From Gammaproteobacteria bacterium (lineage in GTDB: Bacteria > Pseudomonadota > Gammaproteobacteria > GCA-001735895), in assembly GCA_030595795.1 (NCBI GenBank), contig JAUVCH010000016.1:1-45456 (forward strand): 45,456 nucleotides of DNA, read 5' to 3'. This document shows, piece by piece, positions 36,770-45,456 of this stretch. The translations under genes and the position numbers were made by a program. The notes beneath the pieces are model-generated. The model saw only the letters and a list, made by a program, of their open reading frames with translations, had not been told where the DNA came from and searched no databases. Numbering within the stretch: the stretch's first letter is position 1; the number at the start of each line of letters is the position of its first letter.

Positions 36770-36912
36770 CCTTTTGTGCGCGTCAGGCATAGGCAGTCCA
36801 GTGTGGGACACTTAGACTCGACCCTTTAGGCGAAGAGAAGTCGATGTTTCACCACTAAATTCTTATTTTATAGCCGATTTCATCACCAGAAGATCGGCTC
36901 CGGTATCAACTA
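36770..36912 (+). promoter_or_regulatory. Structured gltB leader, unassigned
   Basis: The leader contains a 5-bp hairpin (AGTGT, GGG, ACACT) near 36810 and a perfect 7-bp stem AGCCGAT (36872-36878) / ATCGGCT (36893-36899) ending 13 nt before the ATG. No good SD is visible at ATG 36913. I recognise no known riboswitch class. Confidence 0.35.
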
Positions 36913-39900
36913 ATGAGCAATAGCACAAAATTGAAGGGCCTTTACCGACCGAATTTTGAAAAAGACAGCTGTGGTTTTGGCTTGATAGCCAATATCGACG
37001 ATAAGCCCAGCCATTGGCTAATCAATACTTCAATCGCAGCACTGGCTCGCCTGACCCACCGAGGCGCTGTTGCAGCCGATGGTAAATCCGGTGACGGCTG
37101 TGGCTTACTGCTTAAAAAACCCGACTCTTTTTTACGCGCCAAAGCAGATGAAATCGGCATAAGCTGCGCCGAGCAATACGCCGTTGCTCTGGTTTTTGTT
37201 TCTCCGCACGCCGACGAAACCGAGATCTCGAAATCTATTATCGAAGATACAATCACCAGCCAGGGGCTGGAATTTGCTGGGTGGCGCGATGTACCGGTAG
37301 ACCCTTCAGCTTGCGGTGAGGAAGCACTTAAATCGCTACCGACCATTTACCATGCCTATATCAATGCACCGGATTCGATTAGCACCGCAGAATTTAATCG
37401 TTCGTTATATCTCGCGCGTCGTGCGGCAGGTCACGCTCATGAAGCCCTGGAAAACACCCGCATCAACGATTACTACTATATTTCGAGCATGTCCTCTGAG
37501 GTTCTTTCCTATAAAGGATTAATCATGCCTGAAAACCTGCCAGTATTTTATCAGGATCTCAAGGACGAATCGATGGAATCGGCCATCTGTGTCTTCCACC
37601 AGCGCTTTTCCACCAACACATGGCCGCAATGGAAGCTCGCGCAGCCGTTTCGTTACCTGGCCCACAATGGTGAAATCAATACTATTCAAGGCAACCGCAA
37701 CTGGGCCAATGCTCGTGCCTACAAATTCAAATCAGAATTATTGCCCGATATAGAATCTATTCAACCACTGGTGAATATGTCGGGTTCCGATTCCAGTTCG
37801 ATGGACAACATGCTCGACTTCCTGCTCTCGGGTGGCATGGACATATTCCGCGCGATTCGCCTGCTGATTCCACCGGCCTGGCAAAACGTCGACAACATGG
37901 ATCCGGCGTTACAGGCATTTTATGAATACAACTCGATGCACATGGAGCCCTGGGATGGCCCCGCCGGAATCGTATTAACCGAAGGCCGATACGCCTGCTG
38001 CGTGATGGATCGTAATGGATTGCGCCCTGCCCGCTGGGTCATGACCAAAGATCGTCACATTACCCTCGGTTCTGAGATTGGCGTATGGGACTACAAGCCC
38101 GAAGACGTCATTGCCAAAGGCCGTTTGAAGCCCGGCGAAATGATCGCGATAGACACCGAAACCAGCAAGCTACTGTTATCGGAAGATATCGATAAGCAGC
38201 TACAAAACCGCCAGCCTTACGAAATGTGGTTACGCGACCGACTCAAGCGCGTGAGCACGAATCCGGTTGACTCGCCCTTCTCCGCTTTGGCAATGGATAA
38301 AGAAACCCTTACTCGCCTGGAGAAACAGTTCCAGGTCAGTTTCGAGGAACGCGATCAAATCCTCAAAGTGCTAGCTCAGGACTCCCAGGAAGCTACCGGG
38401 TCGATGGGTGACGATACCCCATTACCGGTTCTATCCTCGCATCGACGGTCGCTATTCGACAGTTTTCGACAGCAGTTTGCGCAGGTTACTAATCCGCCAA
38501 TAGACCCATTGCGCGAAAAAATTGTCATGTCGCTGGGTACCTGTTTCGGTCGTGAACACAATTTATTCAACGAAAAAGCCCGGCACGCCGACCGATTAAT
38601 TGTCAGCTCACCGATATTATCCGAGCAAAAATTCGTCAACCTGCTTTCCTGGCACGACGAAGGCTATCCATTCGAAACCATCTCGCTCAGTTACGACCCT
38701 GAAAAATCAAACCTCAAAGAGGCGATCATCGACATTCAGGATCAGGCCGAAAAAGCTTCGCGTAGAGGAATCGTACTACTAATTTTGAGCGATAAAGACA
38801 TCCCGAAAAACAGATTAGCAGTGCACGCTTCGCTCGCCACTGGTGCCGTGCATCGGCGCCTGTGTTATACCGGTGGACGCTGCGATACCAATCTCATAGT
38901 CGAAACCGGCACCGCTCGAGACTCGCACCACATGGCGGTATTAATCGGGTTCGGCGCGACGGCTGTTTATCCCTACCTCGCCTACGCCAGCATCGTCGGC
39001 ATGACTCGTAGCGGTGAATTAGCCGATCTGGAATGCCCTGGCACCGGGTCGAATTACCGAGGTGGCATCAATAAAGGCCTCTACAAAATCATTTCAAAAA
39101 TGGGCATCTCGACCATTAGCAGTTATCGCGGCGCACAATTATTCGAGATTGTTGGTCTGCATCGGGATGTGGTCGATCTCTGCTTCCATGGTACTACCAG
39201 CCGCATCGACGGGTTAACATTCGAAGATATCGAAAACGATCAAAAAGCCATCCATAAGTTTGCCTGGAACCCGCGCAAAGGTATCGAACAGGGTGGCCTG
39301 CTCAAATACATTCACGATGGCGAATACCACGCCTACAACCCCGATGTGGTTCACCTGCTACAGAAGGCCGTGAACAGTGGCGAATTTAATGACTGGAAAG
39401 CCTACGCCAGTGTAGTGAATAACCGACCGGCCGTGGCACTGCGAGACCTGCTCAGGCTAAGGCCACAAACCGCCATCGATGTTGACCGGGTGGAACCGCT
39501 AGAAGATATCTTAATTCGATTCGACTCCGCTGGCATGTCATTGGGCGCTCTCTCGCCCGAAGCCCACGAAACCCTGGCCCAGGCGATGAACCAGCTCGGT
39601 GGCCGCTCCAACTCGGGCGAAGGCGGTGAAGACCCAGCGCGTTTTGGTAATGACAGAGTTTCCAAAATCAAACAAATTGCCTCCGGCCGCTTCGGCGTCA
39701 CGCCGCATTATCTGGTCAATGCCGAAGTATTGCAGATCAAAGTCGCACAAGGTGCGAAACCCGGTGAAGGTGGGCAATTGCCGGGCAACAAGGTCAATGG
39801 ATTAATCGCTCGCCTGCGTAATTCCAAACCCGGCGTCACGCTCATTTCACCGCCGCCGCATCACGATATTTATTCGATAGAAGATCTGGCGCAATTGATC

Positions 39901-41397
39901 TACGACCTTAAGCAGGTGAATCCAGACGCGCTGGTGTCCGTCAAACTGGTGGCCGAAGCTGGTGTCGGCACGATTGCCGCCGGTGTCGCGAAGTCTTACG
40001 CCGATTTAATCACCATCGCCGGTTACGACGGTGGCACCGGTGCCAGCCCGCTAACCTCGGTTAAATACGCTGGCTCGCCCTGGGAGTTGGGTCTTACTGA
40101 AACGCACCAGGTGTTACGTGCAAATGGTTTGCGTGGCAAAGTACGCGTACAAACCGATGGCGGCTTGAAAACCGGTCTCGATGTCATTAAAGCCGCTATC
40201 CTCGGTGCCGAAAGTTTCGGCTTTGGCACAGGCCCGATGGTGGCCATGGGCTGCAAATACCTGCGCATCTGTCACCTCAATAATTGTGCAACCGGTGTCG
40301 CTACTCAAAATGAAGTGCTGCGCGAGTTGCATTTCACCGGTAATGTCGAAAAAGTTAAAAACTATTTCCGCTTCGTCGCACGTGAAGTCCGCGAATTACT
40401 AGCCGAACTAGGCATAGCCAGGCTCGAAGATTTAATCGGCAGAACCGACCTGCTCGAAATCATCGAGGGCAATACTCCGGGTCAGCGAAATTTAAACCTT
40501 GAACCGTTGCTCTCGGACGGTGGACTCCCAGCGGAGTTACCGCAATATTGCACCGAAGCACGCAACACACCATTTGATAAAGGCGAGCTGGCTGAGCAAA
40601 TGGTTGCCGAATGCCTGCCTTCGATCCTAAACAGTACAGGTGGTGAATTCGAATATAGCCTGAAGAATATCCATCGCTCTATAGGCGCGAGACTTTCTGG
40701 TGAAATCGCTAAAATCCATGGTAACCACGGTATGGACGAGAATCCGATCACGCTGAAACTCTCTGGCACTGCGGGGCAAAGCTTCGGTGTCTGGAATGCC
40801 GGTGGTTTACACATGTATCTCGAAGGCGACGCCAACGATTATGTCTGTAAAGGTATGGCTGGCGGCAAAGTGGTCATTTCACCTCCAGCCAATAGCCACT
40901 TCAAATCGCAGGATTCTACTATCATCGGCAATACCTGCCTTTACGGTGCGACGGGTGGCAAGCTGCTCGCGGCAGGTCTCGCCGGGGAACGATTCGCGGT
41001 TCGAAATTCGGGTGCCAGCTCTATTGTCGAAGGCATCGGCGATCATGGCTGCGAGTACATGACCGGAGGCATTGTTACCATTCTTGGCAATACTGGCGTC
41101 AATTTCGGCGCAGGCATGACGGGCGGTATCGCCTATGTGCTCGATCTCGAAAATAGTTTTATCGACCGCATCAATAACGAACTGATCGACATCCATCGTA
41201 TTCTCGATCAGAGCATGGAAAGCCATCGGGTCTACCTGAATGACGCCATCACCGAGTACGTCGAAGAAACCGGTAGCGAGTGGGGGCAATATATTCTCGA
41301 AAACTTTAACCACTTCAAGCGCAGAATCTGGATGGTGAAACCCAAGGCAGCAGAATTTGATTCGCTATTGGAAACCTTGCAACGCAATGCCGCGTAA
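36913..41397 (+). CDS. gltB: Glutamate synthase (NADPH) large subunit
   Basis: A 1494-residue enzyme, normal length. A short propeptide precedes Cys20 of SCGFGLIAN, the class II glutaminase nucleophile after cleavage. The amidotransferase domain includes [19 protein letters not shown] and [14 protein letters not shown]. The FMN/synthase domain has [16 protein letters not shown] and [13 protein letters not shown]. Its [3Fe-4S] Cys are in [16 protein letters not shown]. The GXGXG C-terminal beta-helix starts around [14 protein letters not shown]. With GltD it makes glutamate from 2-oxoglutarate and glutamine. gltD is not downstream. dnaG follows instead, 38 bp away. Confidence 0.97.
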   Translation: MSNSTKLKGLYRPNFEKDSCGFGLIANIDDKPSHWLINTSIAALARLTHRGAVAADGKSGDGCGLLLKKPDSFLRAKADEIGISCAEQYAVALVFVSPHADETEISKSIIEDTITSQGLEFAGWRDVPVDPSACGEEALKSLPTIYHAYINAPDSISTAEFNRSLYLARRAAGHAHEALENTRINDYYYISSMSSEVLSYKGLIMPENLPVFYQDLKDESMESAICVFHQRFSTNTWPQWKLAQPFRYLAHNGEINTIQGNRNWANARAYKFKSELLPDIESIQPLVNMSGSDSSSMDNMLDFLLSGGMDIFRAIRLLIPPAWQNVDNMDPALQAFYEYNSMHMEPWDGPAGIVLTEGRYACCVMDRNGLRPARWVMTKDRHITLGSEIGVWDYKPEDVIAKGRLKPGEMIAIDTETSKLLLSEDIDKQLQNRQPYEMWLRDRLKRVSTNPVDSPFSALAMDKETLTRLEKQFQVSFEERDQILKVLAQDSQEATGSMGDDTPLPVLSSHRRSLFDSFRQQFAQVTNPPIDPLREKIVMSLGTCFGREHNLFNEKARHADRLIVSSPILSEQKFVNLLSWHDEGYPFETISLSYDPEKSNLKEAIIDIQDQAEKASRRGIVLLILSDKDIPKNRLAVHASLATGAVHRRLCYTGGRCDTNLIVETGTARDSHHMAVLIGFGATAVYPYLAYASIVGMTRSGELADLECPGTGSNYRGGINKGLYKIISKMGISTISSYRGAQLFEIVGLHRDVVDLCFHGTTSRIDGLTFEDIENDQKAIHKFAWNPRKGIEQGGLLKYIHDGEYHAYNPDVVHLLQKAVNSGEFNDWKAYASVVNNRPAVALRDLLRLRPQTAIDVDRVEPLEDILIRFDSAGMSLGALSPEAHETLAQAMNQLGGRSNSGEGGEDPARFGNDRVSKIKQIASGRFGVTPHYLVNAEVLQIKVAQGAKPGEGGQLPGNKVNGLIARLRNSKPGVTLISPPPHHDIYSIEDLAQLIYDLKQVNPDALVSVKLVAEAGVGTIAAGVAKSYADLITIAGYDGGTGASPLTSVKYAGSPWELGLTETHQVLRANGLRGKVRVQTDGGLKTGLDVIKAAILGAESFGFGTGPMVAMGCKYLRICHLNNCATGVATQNEVLRELHFTGNVEKVKNYFRFVAREVRELLAELGIARLEDLIGRTDLLEIIEGNTPGQRNLNLEPLLSDGGLPAELPQYCTEARNTPFDKGELAEQMVAECLPSILNSTGGEFEYSLKNIHRSIGARLSGEIAKIHGNHGMDENPITLKLSGTAGQSFGVWNAGGLHMYLEGDANDYVCKGMAGGKVVISPPANSHFKSQDSTIIGNTCLYGATGGKLLAAGLAGERFAVRNSGASSIVEGIGDHGCEYMTGGIVTILGNTGVNFGAGMTGGIAYVLDLENSFIDRINNELIDIHRILDQSMESHRVYLNDAITEYVEETGSEWGQYILENFNHFKRRIWMVKPKAAEFDSLLETLQRNAA

Positions 41398-41435
41398 GGT
41401 TTGCTTTAGCGAAACCCGACGCCGCTAGCCTGATC

Positions 41436-43154
41436 ATGGCTGGCAGAGTTCCACGTAGTTTCATCGACGACCTGCTCAACCGAGTCGATATCGTCGAAAT
41501 CATCGACAACCGCGTTCCGTTAAAGAAAAAAGGCACGGAATACTGGGCCTGCTGCCCATTCCATAACGAAAAATCGGCCTCCTTCTCGGTTAGTCAGAAC
41601 AAGCAGTTTTTCCATTGCTTTGGTTGCCAGCAATCCGGTAATGCCATCGGCTTTTTGATGGATTACGATCACATGGAGTTTGTCGAAGCCATCGAGACCC
41701 TGGCACAAAGTATTGGCCTCGACGTGCCCTACGAGCAAGGTCAGGCACCAAGACAGGCTACACCGGCTATGGAATCGCTTTTTGATTCGTTAGAGAAATG
41801 TAGTGATTATTATCAAAGCCAACTCAAGCAAAATAATACCGTCATCGAGTACCTCAAACAACGCGGCATCAGCGGCCAGACCGCAAGGGACTACGCGATT
41901 GGCTACGCGCCCGAGGGCTGGAGTAATCTGCAGGGCGACCAGAAACTATTACTCGAAGGCGGAATGCTCATCGAAAAAGACAATGGTCAGCACTACGACC
42001 GATTTCGCCATCGTCTGATGTTCCCAATCCGTGACCGACGCGGTCGGACCATCGCCTTCGGCGGGCGGGTCATCGTCGCGGAAGATAACCCCAAGTACCT
42101 GAACTCACCTGAAACTTCGATATTTCACAAGGGCGATGAAATTTACGGCCTCTACGAACTCAAAAAAGCGGTCACCAATATCGAACAAATATTTGTCACC
42201 GAAGGCTATATGGATGTCGTCGCGCTGGCTGAGCACGGCGTCAAAACCGCAGTGGCAACACTTGGCACTGCCATCAATAACGCTCAAATCGAAAAATTAT
42301 TCCGCAGCTGTAAAACCCTGGTTTTTTGTTTCGATGGCGATACCGCTGGCAGAAAGGCCGCCTGGCGGTCGCTGGAGCAATGCCTGGCATCACTAAAAGA
42401 AGGCCGCCTGGCGAGGTTCCTGTTCCTGCCCGACGGCCATGACCCGGATAGTTTTATAGGTGATTTTGGTAACCAGGCTTTCCAGCAACAATGCACCGAG
42501 GCCGCGACCCTCACCGAATTCCTGTTTAACACGCTGAAAGCCGAATGCAATATCCAAAGCCTCGAAGGTAAGTCACAATTTCTGGACCGCTTACGCCCTT
42601 ATTTCACGCAAATTCCATTACAAAGCCTGAAAGATCAAATACTTGGCGAAGTCGAGCGGCAATTGTCGGTTCAACTTGATGCCAGACTGTTAAATATTCT
42701 GGGTGAAGAGACAGTTAAACAAAATTTGAAAACAGTGATCCCCGAGAGTCGATGGACAGCAACGAAGCTAGCCATTAACTTACTCTTGCATAAACCCCAG
42801 TTGGCCAAAAGTACCGGCTCGCAGAATCACCTCACCGAGGCCAACATACCAGGCACTGATTTATTGATGCAATTACTCGATACTATTCATGAAGAACCCG
42901 AAATCAGCACGCAGAACCTGCTCGATCGGTTTAGCGATAGCGAACAAAAATCGCATCTTTATCAACTTGCTGCCGTGCAACCAGCGATGGAAAACGAAGA
43001 AAGCATTGAACCGATGTTTCGAGATTGTTTACAACAATTACAAACCCAATATATAAAAATTCGGAGGTTGCAATTGATCGAAAAATCTCAATCCGGCGAT
43101 GTACTCTCCGAGTCGGAAAAACTCGAATATAAACAATTATTCACAAAACGTTAA
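41436..43154 (+). CDS. dnaG: DNA primase
   Basis: A 572-residue primase that makes RNA primers at the replication fork. The CHC2 zinc finger uses Cys40, His43, Cys61 and Cys64. The catalytic core and TOPRIM domain include FVTEGYMDVVALAEHG and FCFDGDTAGRKAAW. The C-terminal helical region (from about 430) should bind DnaB. It starts at ATG 41436, 38 bp after gltB, so it may share the gltB transcript. In most relatives it follows yqeY or rpsU. Confidence 0.97.
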   Translation: MAGRVPRSFIDDLLNRVDIVEIIDNRVPLKKKGTEYWACCPFHNEKSASFSVSQNKQFFHCFGCQQSGNAIGFLMDYDHMEFVEAIETLAQSIGLDVPYEQGQAPRQATPAMESLFDSLEKCSDYYQSQLKQNNTVIEYLKQRGISGQTARDYAIGYAPEGWSNLQGDQKLLLEGGMLIEKDNGQHYDRFRHRLMFPIRDRRGRTIAFGGRVIVAEDNPKYLNSPETSIFHKGDEIYGLYELKKAVTNIEQIFVTEGYMDVVALAEHGVKTAVATLGTAINNAQIEKLFRSCKTLVFCFDGDTAGRKAAWRSLEQCLASLKEGRLARFLFLPDGHDPDSFIGDFGNQAFQQQCTEAATLTEFLFNTLKAECNIQSLEGKSQFLDRLRPYFTQIPLQSLKDQILGEVERQLSVQLDARLLNILGEETVKQNLKTVIPESRWTATKLAINLLLHKPQLAKSTGSQNHLTEANIPGTDLLMQLLDTIHEEPEISTQNLLDRFSDSEQKSHLYQLAAVQPAMENEESIEPMFRDCLQQLQTQYIKIRRLQLIEKSQSGDVLSESEKLEYKQLFTKR

Positions 43155-43170
43155 TTACACCGTTAATATC

Positions 43171-43200
43171 TTGGAAAACCAGAAAAAAGTCTTATATACT
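43171..43200 (+). promoter_or_regulatory. Candidate promoter for rpoD
   Basis: TTGGAA (43171-43176) and TATACT (43195-43200) are 18 nt apart, 40 bp before the rpoD ATG. The signal lies in the 86-bp dnaG-rpoD gap. Confidence 0.5.
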
Positions 43201-43240
43201 GGTACGTTACCCTGCACATTTTCATTTTTATTGAGGCACC

Positions 43241-45043
<1,803 letters not shown>

Positions 45044-45094
45044 GTTTTCGATACAATTCGCAACAAATCAATCCTGTGCTAGGAAGGCATGGGA

Positions 45095-45118
45095 TTTTTT
45101 CGTCCTAAGACGGAAAAA
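45095..45118. other. Hairpin downstream of rpoD
   Basis: TTTTTTCGTC (45095-45104), loop CTAA, GACGGAAAAA (45109-45118): a 10-bp stem with one G-T pair. It lies 51 bp after the rpoD stop. The bases after it are only moderately T-rich, so it may be an RNA-stability or weak termination hairpin. Confidence 0.4.
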
Positions 45119-45149
45119 CTATAATTTCCCGCGTTACCCTGACGCAGGA

Positions 45150-45252
45150 TTTTTAGTGCTAAACAAGGCGGTTTTAGCGGGAGTGCCGGGAGCGTAGCTT
45201 AATGCTACGTGACCAAACGAGCGATGAAACCAACGCAGGATAGCGCTAAAAA
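45150..45252. repeat. Imperfect palindromic element (MITE/REP-like) between rpoD and the tRNA
   Basis: The outer ends are inverted repeats: TTTTTAGTGCTA (45150-45161) against TAGCGCTAAAAA (45241-45252), 11 of 12 matching. The centre is a perfect hairpin CGTAGC (45193-45198), TTAAT, GCTACG (45204-45209). The arms are partly complementary between. ACGCAGGAT occurs at 45142-45150 and again at 45233-45241. It contains no ORF. The structure suggests a non-coding mobile palindrome, but copy number elsewhere is unknown. Confidence 0.5.
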
Positions 45253-45262
45253 GACAAGTCAA

Positions 45263-45339
45263 GGGCCTGTAGCTCAGTTGGTTAGAGCAGTGGACTCATA
45301 ATCCATTGGTCGGAGGTTCAAGTCCTCCCGGGCCCACCA
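45263..45339 (+). tRNA. tRNA with CAU anticodon, probably tRNA-Ile2 (lysidine type)
   Basis: A 77-nt tRNA with encoded CCA. The acceptor GGGCCTG pairs with CGGGCCC, the D arm is AGCTCAGTTGGTTAGAGC, the anticodon loop is CTCATAA (anticodon CAU), and the T arm is GGAGG, TTCAAGT, CCTCC. The acceptor has C4-G69 and C5-G68, which are recognition determinants of TilS, the enzyme that makes lysidine-34. That favours Ile2 over elongator Met, which usually has other pairs there. Confidence 0.9.
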
Positions 45340-45377
45340 TTTCCTCATAATTAAGTACTTCGCTACTGCTCTTAATT

Positions 45378-45456
45378 TCACGATTTAAGACGCAACCCCG
45401 ATTCTTTCAAATCGGTAATGATACCCATACGTTGGAGGATTCTGTTGTACCTTAAT
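45378..45456 (-). CDS. Possible C-terminal fragment of an unidentified gene at the right edge
   Basis: On the minus strand a frame is open from the window edge to TGA 45378-45380. Its end reads MGIITDLKESGLRLKS, protein-like but only 25 residues. It would converge on rpoD and the tRNA. I do not recognise it and it may be chance. Confidence 0.25.
   Translation of the reverse strand, partial: LRYNRILQRMGIITDLKESGLRLKS

Noticed and set aside
45263..45339. Elongator tRNA-Met
   Set aside because: The anticodon is the same, but C4-G69 and C5-G68 in the acceptor stem favour tRNA-Ile2.

Overview
The window is chromosomal DNA from a gammaproteobacterium whose close relatives I cannot name. The placement rests on the gamma-type GshA, the sigma-70/sigma-32 pair, BioC/BioH, PilMNOPQ with aroKB, and the tsaD-rpsU-yqeY and dnaG-rpoD pairs, all arranged in segments like those known from Pseudomonas and relatives. 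By eye the base composition is balanced. Gene density is high. There is no CRISPR array, no recognisable transposase or integrase, and no rRNA. One tRNA is present.

Region by region. 1-998 (-): a GMC flavoprotein oxidoreductase running off the left edge. 1116-6231 (+): a signalling cassette of sensor histidine kinase, single-domain response regulator, an HDOD protein broken by a frameshift, and a receiver-PAS-GGDEF-EAL protein. 6280-7941 (-): a solitary Tat-exported peptide-type ABC binding protein. 8051-9625 (-): gshA. 9823-10689 (+): rpoH behind a perfect CIRCE operator. 10959-12743 (-): a cyclase-like/TolB-like/TPR protein, bracketed by two copies of the last 51 bases of rpoH. 13036-17430 (-): caa3-type cytochrome c oxidase genes ctaC, ctaD, a 44-residue membrane protein, ctaG and ctaE. 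17805-20609: oxidase accessory genes (DUF2970, cyoE, an Sco-like protein, surf1, DUF2909). 20626-22232 (-): bioH-bioC. 22309-24750: plsY, tsaD, rpsU, yqeY. 24763-41397: gltD, hemE, mrcA, pilMNOPQ, aroK, aroB, gltB. 41436-45339: dnaG, rpoD and a CAU tRNA of the Ile2 type.

The most interesting points are architectural. (1) rpoH carries a perfect HrcA-type CIRCE operator, which links the repressor and the sigma-32 heat-shock circuits. (2) A diverged copy of the rpoH 3' end, followed by a strong terminator, lies beyond the cyclase-like gene, as if about 2.2 kb had been inserted at the end of rpoH. (3) The canonical block mrcA/pilMNOPQ-aroKB-gltB-gltD-hemE is circularly permuted and sits inside the canonical yqeY/dnaG junction, so gltB and gltD are about 10.7 kb apart. 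I did not find a clearly new defence or metabolic system. The candidates above are regulatory and structural oddities.

How the genes work together: the left cassette should couple an unknown signal to c-di-GMP turnover. The cox genes build a terminal oxidase, but heme A synthase (ctaA) is absent here. bioH-bioC make the pimeloyl precursor of biotin. pilMNOPQ form the type IV pilus alignment complex and secretin. gltB plus gltD make glutamate synthase. rpsU, dnaG and rpoD supply translation, replication priming and transcription.
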